Shown here: positions 7,664-15,881 of the stretch, in pieces
Position numbering within the stretch: position 1 is the first letter of the stretch
Layout of the letters: every line of letters starts with the position of its first letter
DNA from: Oscillospiraceae bacterium
GTDB lineage: Bacteria > Bacillota > Clostridia > Oscillospirales > Ruminococcaceae
Direction: 5' to 3'
DNA: 34,459 nt
NCBI GenBank assembly: GCA_031262245.1
Contig: JAISIJ010000356.1
Span: 1 to 34,459, forward strand
Program-made: the position numbers and the translations under genes
The notes under the pieces: model-generated
The model's input: the letters and a program-made list of their open reading frames with translations, nothing else
Databases searched by the model: none
What the model was told of the DNA's origin: nothing

Positions 7664-8608
7664 TTAACATATGCGGGGGAGGGCTTCGGAATAGAGTGGG
7701 TCAAGGATACGAGTGCCGCCGATATGTGTTTGAAGGAGGAGTTGAGAGGGGGCAGTGATTTCTCCGATGATTGCCGCGTTTTTACAGTAGGGGAGTTGAC
7801 AGATTTTGTCGATGTTAACGTCACCGATTATTAACATTTTCCCTTCGTTCGCCATATATATAGGCTCTAAGCCCAAAATATCACAAAAACCTTTTGTTTC
7901 TTGTGAAATGGGTAGACTGTCTTCGTAAATTTTCGCACCGCAATGGGATTTTTCGCAAATCTCATTGAGAACGGTAACAAGTCCGCCGCGAGTTATGTCA
8001 CGCATAGAATGAATACCGTCAAGGCAAGAGGAGAGGCTGTGTAAAGGTGCAACGTCGCTGGAAATATTGTTGGAAATGCCCATTCTTGCGGACATAATTG
8101 CCGCCTGATGTTCACCCAAAAAGCCTGTAACAATAATTTTATCGCCGATTTTGCTGTTGGAAATACTTAGGGGCGAAATAATCTCGCCGTAACCGCTTGT
8201 GTTGATAAAAAGTCCGTGATTTTCAACAACTTTTGTGTCACCGGCAACAATTTTCACATTGGCTTCTTTTGCGGTTTTTGCCATAGAGATTACAATTTTT
8301 TCAAGGGTTTCAATAGAAAATCCCTCACCGATTATAAATCCACAATTGAGATATTTTGGTAAAGCACCAACGCAAGTCAAGTCATTCACCGTGCCGCAAA
8401 CTGCCAATTTTCCAATATCTCCGCCCTTAAAAAAAATCGGGTCAATGACAAAACTATCAGTAGTCATCGCAAATTGTTTTGAATTGCAATCCAAAACCGC
8501 ACTATCTTCAGCTTTCAGTAAAATTTCATTATCAAAATGTTTAAAAAAAACATCATTAATCAATTTCCCTGTTAAAACGCCGCCGCTGCCGTGGTTCATA
8601 CTTATCAT
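7664..8608 (-). CDS. hypE: Hydrogenase maturation factor HypE
   Basis: MNHGSGG start, AIRS-like ATPase motifs, C-terminal GGTRILDPLYSEALPRIC ending in Cys. Confidence 0.93.
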   Translation of the reverse strand: MISMNHGSGGVLTGKLINDVFFKHFDNEILLKAEDSAVLDCNSKQFAMTTDSFVIDPIFFKGGDIGKLAVCGTVNDLTCVGALPKYLNCGFIIGEGFSIETLEKIVISMAKTAKEANVKIVAGDTKVVENHGLFINTSGYGEIISPLSISNSKIGDKIIVTGFLGEHQAAIMSARMGISNNISSDVAPLHSLSSCLDGIHSMRDITRGGLVTVLNEICEKSHCGAKIYEDSLPISQETKGFCDILGLEPIYMANEGKMLIIGDVNIDKICQLPYCKNAAIIGEITAPSQLLLQTHIGGTRILDPLYSEALPRIC

Positions 8609-8890
8609 TTTTTTTTCTTCACTTCTCTATTATTTTTTGTGAATTTTTATTTTCAAGGTTCTTTTATGCTTTTTCAAATTTTACACATTTCAAGATATTT
8701 TTTCTTCTCTATTATTCTTAGGGTATAGTTTTCCCTAAGTTTTTTTTACTTCTCTATTATTCTTAGGGTGTATTTTTCCCTAAGGTTCTTTTATGCTTTG
8801 TCAAATGTTACACATTTCAAGATAGGGTTTACTGATTTACATTCTTTTTTATGTTACACATTTCAAGATAGGGTTTAACTGATTTATATG
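8609..8890. repeat. Degenerate tandem stem-loop array between hypE and hypD
   Basis: CTTCTCTATTATTCTTAGGGTRTR.TTTTCCCTAAG at 8704 and 8749; ATGTTACACATTTCAAGATAGGGTTT(A)ACTGATTTA at 8806 and 8852; earlier degenerate unit near 8616-8700. Confidence 0.75.
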
Positions 8891-8905
8891 TTTTTTGACA
8901 TATCC

Positions 8906-9874
8906 CTAACTATACATAATTTTGCAAACACCCTCATTCCCCACCATACAAGCACCGATTGGGTTAAAAGGAGTACAAGTTTTTTTGAATAGCGGGCAGT
9001 CTTTGGGCATTTTTTTACCTAAAATAATCTCCGCACAACAACAACCTCTGCTTTTTTCCTCCGTGTCGGGGATATATTCATTATCAAAAGTATATGCAGA
9101 ATTTTCTATAATCCCTAAACCTCTCCACCAATCATTCGTCAAAGTGAAATGTTTGTTAATAAGTGCCAAAGCTTTCTCGTTACCGTTTTCTTTAACAATA
9201 TTTTTATAGAGATTTTTTACAGTAAAATCTGCATTTTCAACCATTTTCAGAGCAGAATAAATTGACATAAGTATATGCTCGGGGGTAAAACCTGTTACAA
9301 TAATGGGCTTTTTGTATTTTTTTACAATATATTCAAAAGGCTTACTGCCTATTATTGCACAAACATTACCCGGAGCTAAAAAAGCGTTAATTTCATTATC
9401 TGTATTACAAATATATTCCACAGCAGGAATAATGGCTTTTAAAGAAGTGAGGAGCTTGAGATTTTTCGGACAATCCTCAAGAATCAAGGCATAAATCGGC
9501 AAAGTTGTTTCAAAACCGACAGCCGCAAAACAGTATTTTTTGTCAGGGTTTTCCCTTGCAATGGCAACAGCTTCAAGAGGATTATACAAAATTATCTTGT
9601 TTTTTACATTTTCAAGGGATTTTTCGCTCCCTCTGACTTTAACCATATCCCCGAAAGTGAGGATAGTATATTCTTCAGAGAGTTGGACAAGTCTGTCAAC
9701 ATATCCTGCTTTTGTAACACACACGGGACACCCGGGTCCCGAAACGAGTTGGATATTCTTAGAAATCAAATCTCTTATGCCGTTTTTGTGTATAACGGAG
9801 GTGTGAGTGCCGCAAACTTCCATTATTTTAATATTTTTTTTGTATTCTTTTAGTTTTTTAATCAATATTTCCAT
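8906..9874 (-). CDS. hypD: Hydrogenase maturation factor HypD
   Basis: MEVCGTHT, SGPGCPVCVT, FAAVGFETT, GCCCAEI motifs. Confidence 0.95.
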   Translation of the reverse strand: MEILIKKLKEYKKNIKIMEVCGTHTSVIHKNGIRDLISKNIQLVSGPGCPVCVTKAGYVDRLVQLSEEYTILTFGDMVKVRGSEKSLENVKNKIILYNPLEAVAIARENPDKKYCFAAVGFETTLPIYALILEDCPKNLKLLTSLKAIIPAVEYICNTDNEINAFLAPGNVCAIIGSKPFEYIVKKYKKPIIVTGFTPEHILMSIYSALKMVENADFTVKNLYKNIVKENGNEKALALINKHFTLTNDWWRGLGIIENSAYTFDNEYIPDTEEKSRGCCCAEIILGKKMPKDCPLFKKTCTPFNPIGACMVGNEGVCKIMYS

Positions 9875-10125
9875 TATAAATCTTCACCCAAAACCGTTTT
9901 GAGTTCTTCCCAAATCTCGTCAATTTCTTCCGCCTCGGTTTTGTCAAGGACTTGAATAACGCAACTGGCGTGAACAAGCACTCTGTCGCCGTTTTTTACG
10001 TCAACAAGTCCGATATTTGCTTGAATTTTATTTCCTCTAATCTCAACAGTTGCTGTATTCTCATTAATATCCAAAACCTTGCCGCTTATTGCAACACACA
10101 TAGTATTTTTTACCTTTAAAATCAT
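9874..10125 (-). CDS. hypC: Hydrogenase maturation chaperone HypC (HypC/HupF family)
   Basis: MCVAISGKV start after an 8-aa N-terminal addition; length and VLVHASCVIQVLD match the family. Confidence 0.88.
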   Translation of the reverse strand: MILKVKNTMCVAISGKVLDINENTATVEIRGNKIQANIGLVDVKNGDRVLVHASCVIQVLDKTEAEEIDEIWEELKTVLGEDL

Positions 10126-10175
10126 AAGAAGTACATAAAATGCACTTCCTATTATAAATCTTTAAAAATAAAATG

Positions 10176-11471
10176 TCAACTGTTATTTCCCATATTCTTT
10201 TTTATGTCAAAAAGATAATTAATCAAAAGGAAAAGTTGCGGAAATTGCCGCATAATATTCCAAATACCGATACGTTCCAAACCATATTGATTAGCTAACA
10301 TAAGTTTTGCATAAATAGAGCGAGCGTCCTCAAACCATACCTCGTGGAGGATATTGTTTTCGTCGCGATAGGTATAATATGGAGTTTGTGCCACTTCGTC
10401 ATATTTAATCTCTGCCCAATTTTCAATTGCAATATTTTGAGCTTGCAAGTTTCCTACAGATTTAGCAATAGTTGTACCTTTCACATAGGGCAAAGTCCAG
10501 TTATAGGCATAATTTGGAATACCCATAATTATTTTTTCTCTCGGAATTTTTGAAACAGCATATTCCAAAACCTTATTAACCTCATTTATGGGAGAAACAG
10601 CACGGGGTTCGCTGTGAGAATATCCCCATTCATAGGTCATAAGAAAAACAGTATTTGCATTTTGACCCAAAGCTTCATAATCGTGGGCTTCAAAAAGCAA
10701 TCCCGACTGATTATCTTTAGTTTTCGGGGCAACGTCAACATTAACGCTAAATCCGTTATAGTTCATAATATCGGTGATTTTCTTAACAAATTCTGAATAT
10801 TTAGTACGCATTGATGTGGGGATATATTCAAAATCTAAATCAATACCTCTATAACCTTTTGCTTTCATAGTTGTCAAAAGATTATTAATCAGCGTGTTTT
10901 GCAGATTTTCATCTGAAATCAGATTTTTAATATGGTTACTGTCAAAACCTCCTGATTCGGTTATATTTGAAAGTAAAAGAATGGGTTCAACATTAAAATC
11001 ATATGCACGTTCAATGAGATATTCGTCAGTTGTGGGTATAAGCGTGCCATCTTCATTAAATCCATAACCGAAGATAAAAAGCCTTGTGAGATACGGCAAC
11101 ATTAAATCCAAATTTCTTTTGTCAATATTGGGATAAACAAAACCGTCAACGCTGAGTGTTCCTACTTTTTCATTGTTTAACTGGATAATGAGCATTTCAC
11201 CCGGTTCGATTGTATTATTATCCCAAAGCCAAGGGTTATTGCGATAGAGGGTGTTTAAAGTAACTCCAAAACGTTCCGCAATACTCGAAAGGGTTTCGCC
11301 TTGTTTTGCAATATGTGTTAAATCAGGGATTATAATCAACAATGCCTGACCTATAACAAGTCGACTTTCTGCTCCGATACCGTTATCAAACCTAAGTCTT
11401 TCAACGGAAATACCGTATTGTGCCGCAATGGTATAAATTGTTTCGCCCTCTTTTACTATATGTATATACAT
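10176..11471 (-). CDS. Two-LysM plus GH18 protein (YaaH/SleL-like spore cortex or cell-wall glycosidase)
   Basis: Two LysM repeats (VKEGETIYTIAAQYGIS; KQGETLSSIAERFGVT); GH18 DLDFEYIP and GIWNI motifs. Confidence 0.87.
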   Translation of the reverse strand: MYIHIVKEGETIYTIAAQYGISVERLRFDNGIGAESRLVIGQALLIIIPDLTHIAKQGETLSSIAERFGVTLNTLYRNNPWLWDNNTIEPGEMLIIQLNNEKVGTLSVDGFVYPNIDKRNLDLMLPYLTRLFIFGYGFNEDGTLIPTTDEYLIERAYDFNVEPILLLSNITESGGFDSNHIKNLISDENLQNTLINNLLTTMKAKGYRGIDLDFEYIPTSMRTKYSEFVKKITDIMNYNGFSVNVDVAPKTKDNQSGLLFEAHDYEALGQNANTVFLMTYEWGYSHSEPRAVSPINEVNKVLEYAVSKIPREKIIMGIPNYAYNWTLPYVKGTTIAKSVGNLQAQNIAIENWAEIKYDEVAQTPYYTYRDENNILHEVWFEDARSIYAKLMLANQYGLERIGIWNIMRQFPQLFLLINYLFDIKKNMGNNS

Positions 11472-11541
11472 AAAAAACTCCTCCTTTTTCTTTTATAATA
11501 TGTGAAAAAGGAGGAATTGGTTATAAAAAGGAGCTAAAAAA

Positions 11542-12099
11542 CTATAAAAATCTGCTTAATCTTGCAATAGGTAAGCCCATAATATTATAAAAATCACCGT
11601 TTATGGATTTAACTAACAATGCACCTTTACCTTGAATACCATATGCACCCGCTTTATCCATAGGTTCGCCTGTTGAAATATATTCGTCAATCTTTTTTTC
11701 GGTAAGCTGATAAAATGTACATTTAGATATTTCCGAAAATGACGAGGTAGTTTTACCCCAAACCGCAACCCCTGTAATAACAGTATGTGTCTTACCGCTT
11801 AAAAGTTTAAGCATACGTTTAGCGTCAGCTTTATCTTTCGGCTTACCCAAAATCTCGTCATTAATAATCACAACAGTATCCGCCGCAATAACAATTCTTT
11901 CCGGATATTTTTTAGAAATATAAATAGCTTTCTGAACAGCCAAAAACTCCGGTATTTCCTCATTAGCGAGATTTTCAGGCACAGTTTCGGGAATATCAGC
12001 CGGAATTACTTCAAAATCTTCAGTAATAATACTTAATAATTCTAATCTTCTCGGAGATGCCGACGCCAGTATTATCTTTTTAATATCTTTTTGTTTCAG
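11542..12099 (-). CDS. maf: Maf-family nucleotide pyrophosphatase; apparent non-ATG start (CTG proposed)
   Basis: Frame extends upstream of the tracked ORF to give KKIILASASPRRLELLSIITEDFEVIPADIPETVPENLANEE; no ATG/GTG/TTG before the upstream stop; AGGAG lies 7 nt from CTG. Confidence 0.75.
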   Translation of the reverse strand: MKQKDIKKIILASASPRRLELLSIITEDFEVIPADIPETVPENLANEEIPEFLAVQKAIYISKKYPERIVIAADTVVIINDEILGKPKDKADAKRMLKLLSGKTHTVITGVAVWGKTTSSFSEISKCTFYQLTEKKIDEYISTGEPMDKAGAYGIQGKGALLVKSINGDFYNIMGLPIARLSRFL

Positions 12100-12109
12100 A
12101 GTAATACTC

Positions 12110-12163
12110 CTCTCGAAGTTCCGTAGTTGTTTTCATAGTTGGCAGTTTAGTTGACATTAGTTT
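12110..12163 (+). repeat. CTCTCGAAGTTCC-family repeat
   Basis: CTCTCGAAGTTCCGTAGTTGTTTTCATAGTTGGCAGTTTAGTTGACATTAGTTT. Confidence 0.85.
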
Positions 12164-12239
12164 CACTCGTGTTTGTTTGTATTCTCGTATCTTTTTTTAG
12201 TATCTTTTTTTAGTATCTTTTCGTTTCAGAGTAATACTC

Positions 12240-12285
12240 TTCTCGAAGTTCCATAGTTGTTGTGGTTGTTGGCAGTTTAGTTGAC
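12240..12285 (+). repeat. CTCTCGAAGTTCC-family repeat
   Basis: TTCTCGAAGTTCCATAGTTGTTGTGGTTGTTGGCAGTTTAGTTGAC. Confidence 0.85.
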
Positions 12286-12320
12286 TTTTTTTCTTTTCTG
12301 ATAGGCACAGGGAATTGCAC

Positions 12321-12375
12321 CTCTCGAAGTTCCGTAGTTGTTGTGGTTGTTGGCAGTTTAGTTGACATTAGTTTA
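12321..12375 (+). repeat. CTCTCGAAGTTCC-family repeat
   Basis: CTCTCGAAGTTCCGTAGTTGTTGTGGTTGTTGGCAGTTTAGTTGACATTAGTTTA. Confidence 0.85.
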
Positions 12376-12387
12376 ACTGAAGTTTTA

Positions 12388-12762
12388 CTAATTTGCTGCA
12401 TTTGCCTCCGCCTCTGCCTCCGCCTCCGCCTCCGCCTCCGCCTCCGCCTCACGTTCGGCATTGAAATCATCATACCAATCATCAAAATTTCTGTCCCAAG
12501 TATGAGAGCTTTCGTTAAGGGATTTTTCTATCTCTGCATTTCCCTCGTCAATGTCTTTCTGCTTTTCGTCTATCTGTTCGTTTAAAGTAGTTGTAACAGA
12601 AGTTGACGATGTTGTTAAAAGAGTTGTGGAAGTAGAAATAGTGGTTGAAGTGGAGAACGTTGTTGAAGTTGAACCGGTTGTTTCTTCTGTGTTTTCAGAA
12701 TTACAGGCGGCTGAAAAAACAGTAAGGGATAATAAGCTGATTAATGTAATAATTTTCTTCAT
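12388..12762 (-). CDS. Small lipoprotein with Ser/Thr-rich linker and (AE)n tail
   Basis: Lipobox-like LTVFSAAC; C-terminus EREAEAEAEAEAEAEAEANAAN. Confidence 0.75.
   Translation of the reverse strand: MKKIITLISLLSLTVFSAACNSENTEETTGSTSTTFSTSTTISTSTTLLTTSSTSVTTTLNEQIDEKQKDIDEGNAEIEKSLNESSHTWDRNFDDWYDDFNAEREAEAEAEAEAEAEAEANAAN
12404..12451. repeat. GCCTCC hexanucleotide microsatellite (about 8 units)
   Basis: GCCTCC GCCTCT (GCCTCC)x5 GCCTCA. Confidence 0.9.
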
Positions 12763-12764
12763 AA

Positions 12765-13007
12765 TTAACCCTGTTTCTGTTCTATTATTGTGACCATTTC
12801 GCCCACATTTTTCATAGAAGACACTTGTCCCATTGAAAAACGCATTTTAAATTCAGACTCAACGGCGGCAATAAGTCGGATATGCTCAAGACTGTCCCAA
12901 TCTTCAATATCATTGGCTGTGGTAAATTCAGTTACTGTAATATTCTCGTCATCAAAAACATCTTGAAAAACTTCGTTTAATTTAAAAAATATTTCTTTAC
13001 GGTTCAT
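12765..13007 (-). CDS. Acyl/peptidyl carrier protein
   Basis: WDSLEHIRLIAAVESEF phosphopantetheine attachment motif (DSL). Confidence 0.88.
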   Translation of the reverse strand: MNRKEIFFKLNEVFQDVFDDENITVTEFTTANDIEDWDSLEHIRLIAAVESEFKMRFSMGQVSSMKNVGEMVTIIEQKQG

Positions 13008-13021
13008 ATTATCACCTTTAC

Positions 13022-13306
13022 TTAATGTCTTGGGTTTTTTATAACAAATTCCATTGCATTTATAATAGCGAAATCAATATCTGTTTTATTTTGTGCGGTT
13101 AATGTTTCTGTAGCTCGAACAATTGCTTCACCTTTGATTGTTGAAACATATTTTGCGGGAAGTTTGTTAAGTGCAATAGCTTTAATATCGTCTGTGCACT
13201 TTTGACAAAAACAAGCATCGGGATATTTCTTTTTATTTAAATCCAAAATGGACGTGACAACATTCTCCATTACATTTACTAACATAGACTTCCTCATTTC
13301 TCGCAA
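13022..13306 (-). CDS. ComFB-like (late competence development) protein; start may be the internal Met at MLVNVM
   Basis: CFCQKCTDDIKAIALNKLPAKYVST pattern. Confidence 0.72.
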   Translation of the reverse strand: MREMRKSMLVNVMENVVTSILDLNKKKYPDACFCQKCTDDIKAIALNKLPAKYVSTIKGEAIVRATETLTAQNKTDIDFAIINAMEFVIKNPRH

Positions 13307-13333
13307 TATCTACAATATTTATTCTAAAACAGT

Positions 13334-13362
13334 ATTATATGAGAAAATATATATTTTGTCAA
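13334..13362 (-). promoter_or_regulatory. Promoter for the comFB-like / carrier protein / lipoprotein unit
   Basis: Minus strand TTGACA (13357-13362), 17-bp spacer, TATAAT (13334-13339). Confidence 0.75.
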
Positions 13363-13379
13363 CAAATTTTTAAATATAA

Positions 13380-14708
13380 TTACTGATTTTGCAATGTTTC
13401 GTTATTATATGCCCCTTTTTCAAACTCTTCCATTCTCAAGAGGTCTAATTGAAAATCAATATTTGTGTCAACTCCGTCAATGATAAATTCTGACAAAGCA
13501 CGTTTCATTTTCATAATAGCTTCTTGGCGGTTGGGTGCTTTTACTATCAGTTTTGCAAGCATATTATCATAAAAAGGCGGAATATCATAGCCTTGATATA
13601 TAGCGGAATCTATTCTCACACCGTTGCCGCCGGGGAGGTTCAAAGCAGTAATTTTACCGCAAGAGGGGCGGAAATTTTCAGTCGGTTTTTCGGCATTAAT
13701 CCGACATTCAATTGAATGTCCGTTCAATTCAATATCCTCTTGTGTAACAGACAATTTTTGTCCCATTGCAATGCGGATTTGTTCTTTGACAAGGTCAACG
13801 CCTGTAACATATTCTGTAATGGGGTGTTCAACCTGTATTCTTGTGTTCATTTCCATAAAGTAAAAATCAGAATTTTTATCCACAAGAAATTCAATTGTCC
13901 CGGCATTAACATATCCGCTGGCTTTAGCGGCGGAAACTGCCGCATTACCCATTTTCTCTCTTAATTCGGGTGTCATAACAGGTGAGGGTGTTTCTTCCAA
14001 AACTTTCTGACGGCGGCGTTGGAGTGAACAGTCACGTTCACCTAAATGTACAACATTTCCGAAACTGTCTGCTAAAATTTGAAACTCAATGTGTTTTGGT
14101 TCAAGCAAGAGTTTTTCGATATAAATACTGTCGTCACCGAAAAATTTCTTTGATTCTTCTTTTGCGGCGATAATTTGGTGTTCCAATTCACTCTCATTAT
14201 CAACACGGCGAATACCCCTACCGCCTCCACCGGCGGCGGCTTTTATCAAAATCGGAAAACCCATTTCTTTTGCGATTTTCTTTGCTTCCTCAAGGGATTT
14301 AACAGCACCGTCAGAACCGGGTATAACCGGCACACCCGCTTTTTTCATTGTTTCTTTTGCATTGGCTTTATCCCCCAACAATGTTATAACATCAGAGGGA
14401 GGACCTATAAAAGTAACACCGCATTTTTTACAAAGGTCGGCAAAGGTTGCATTTTCCGAGAGAAAACCAAATCCCGGGTGCAAAAATTCAGCCCCTGTAA
14501 TCTCACAAGCCGCCAATACATTTTTAATATTCAAATAACTTTGAGAAACTTGCGGCGGACCTATACAAACCGACTCGTCCGCAATAATAGTATGCAAAGC
14601 CGCTCTATCCGCTGTTGAATAAACAGCAACAGAGTGCATACCTAATTCTCGACAAGCCCGTATTATCCTTACCGCAATTTCTCCTCTATTAGCAATAAGT
14701 ATTTTCAT
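13380..14708 (-). CDS. accC: Acetyl-CoA carboxylase biotin carboxylase
   Basis: KILIANRGEIAVRIIRAC, KAAAGGGGRGIR, EMNTRIQVEHPITE. Confidence 0.96.
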   Translation of the reverse strand: MKILIANRGEIAVRIIRACRELGMHSVAVYSTADRAALHTIIADESVCIGPPQVSQSYLNIKNVLAACEITGAEFLHPGFGFLSENATFADLCKKCGVTFIGPPSDVITLLGDKANAKETMKKAGVPVIPGSDGAVKSLEEAKKIAKEMGFPILIKAAAGGGGRGIRRVDNESELEHQIIAAKEESKKFFGDDSIYIEKLLLEPKHIEFQILADSFGNVVHLGERDCSLQRRRQKVLEETPSPVMTPELREKMGNAAVSAAKASGYVNAGTIEFLVDKNSDFYFMEMNTRIQVEHPITEYVTGVDLVKEQIRIAMGQKLSVTQEDIELNGHSIECRINAEKPTENFRPSCGKITALNLPGGNGVRIDSAIYQGYDIPPFYDNMLAKLIVKAPNRQEAIMKMKRALSEFIIDGVDTNIDFQLDLLRMEEFEKGAYNNETLQNQ

Positions 14709-14710
14709 TC

Positions 14711-14850
14711 TTTTATCTTTCTATTCGTTTTAGAGTTTTACACATCTCGAAGTTCTCTTTTTTACTTTTCTATTCGTTTTAGAGTTTTACACATCTCGAA
14801 GTTCTCTACTTGTTGTGGTAGTTGATTTTTTCAGTTGACATTACCACGAC
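14711..14850 (+). repeat. Tandem CTCTCGAAGTT-family variants with a terminal stem-loop
   Basis: TCTATTCGTTTTAGAGTTTTACACATCTCGAAGTTCTC twice; ACTTGTTGTGGTA/TACCACGACAAGT inverted repeat. Confidence 0.75.
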
Positions 14851-14874
14851 AAGTGTGTGATTTTTTCTGATTAT

Positions 14875-15345
14875 TTATTCAATCACCATTATATTCTGGT
14901 TATATTCAACGGCATCACCATTGTTTACAAATATTTCTTTAACAACACCTTCTAAATCACTTGTAACTTCATTCATAATCTTCATACTCTCGATTATCAT
15001 AATTACATCACCTTTTTTAACGCTGTCACCGACTGCAACAAAAGGTGGTTTGTCCGGGGAGGGTGCAGAATAAAATGTGCCCACAATAGGTGCTTTTACA
15101 GTATTTTTACTGTCTGTTTCGCTGTTTTCAACTTTTTTATCTGTTTCAATGGGCTGTGCAGTTTGTACAATCGGAGCAGTTGGAGTTACAGGTTGATTGA
15201 AATGAACCGTTTTTTCCTTTTTCGCTTTAATACAAACTTTCACATCTTTATGTTCAATAAATATCTCGCCTAAATCATTATCTTTCACTAATTTTGCTAA
15301 AAATTCTATTTCATTCTCTAAAAGAATCGGATTACCATTCAACAT
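14875..15345 (-). CDS. accB: Biotin carboxyl carrier protein
   Basis: IIESMKIMNEV biotinyl domain, Pro/Ala-type linker. Confidence 0.94.
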   Translation of the reverse strand: MLNGNPILLENEIEFLAKLVKDNDLGEIFIEHKDVKVCIKAKKEKTVHFNQPVTPTAPIVQTAQPIETDKKVENSETDSKNTVKAPIVGTFYSAPSPDKPPFVAVGDSVKKGDVIMIIESMKIMNEVTSDLEGVVKEIFVNNGDAVEYNQNIMVIE

Positions 15346-15443
15346 TTTTTTCTACCTCTTTTTTTACTTTGAGCCGCCTGTGCTTTTATCAGCTTATTAA
15401 CAGGGGAATTGCTCCCTGTCGGTCTTGCAACTTTTTTTACTTT

Positions 15444-15872
15444 TTACTTTATTGCAAATTTAATTTCGCCGCTGACTGCCAACTCACCGTTTACTGTTGC
15501 AGTCCCTGTTCCGATACCGATTGCTCCGCGAGTTTTGGTTATTTCTGTCGTTAAAACAAGAATATCCCCCGGGACAACCTGTCTTTTGAACTTAACATTA
15601 TCAATTCCCGCAAAAAACGCTAATTTGCCTTTATTCTCCTCTTTTGCGAGAATAGCAACCGCTCCTGTTTGTGCCAACATTTCAACCATAAGCACACCCG
15701 GAGTAACAGGATAGTCGGGGAAATGTCCTTTAAACCAAAAGTCGTCTGCTTTAATATACTTTGTTGCAACCGCTTTTATACCTATTTCAAGTTCATTCAC
15801 CTCGTCAATTAGCAAAAAGGGGTCACGGTGGGGGATAATTTTCTTAATTTGTTCTTTATCGTATATAACCAT
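15444..15872 (-). CDS. fabZ: 3-hydroxyacyl-ACP dehydratase FabZ
   Basis: [33 protein letters not shown]. Confidence 0.95.
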   Translation of the reverse strand: MVIYDKEQIKKIIPHRDPFLLIDEVNELEIGIKAVATKYIKADDFWFKGHFPDYPVTPGVLMVEMLAQTGAVAILAKEENKGKLAFFAGIDNVKFKRQVVPGDILVLTTEITKTRGAIGIGTGTATVNGELAVSGEIKFAIK

Positions 15873-15881
15873 ATTTACCTC

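Noticed and set aside
8609-8890. Possible CRISPR array
   Set aside because: Units are imperfect, adjacent and without unique spacers of regular length; no cas genes nearby
11542-11982. maf start at MPENLAN as in the ORF track
   Set aside because: Would delete the conserved ASASPRR catalytic motif, which is present in-frame upstream
12210-12485. 91-aa Arg-rich minus-strand ORF
   Set aside because: Frame-shifted reading of the GAGGCG microsatellite and the repeats; overlaps the better-supported lipoprotein
14175-14618. 147-aa plus-strand ORF opposite accC
   Set aside because: Antisense to a highly conserved accC region; Cys/Phe/Arg-rich shadow ORF
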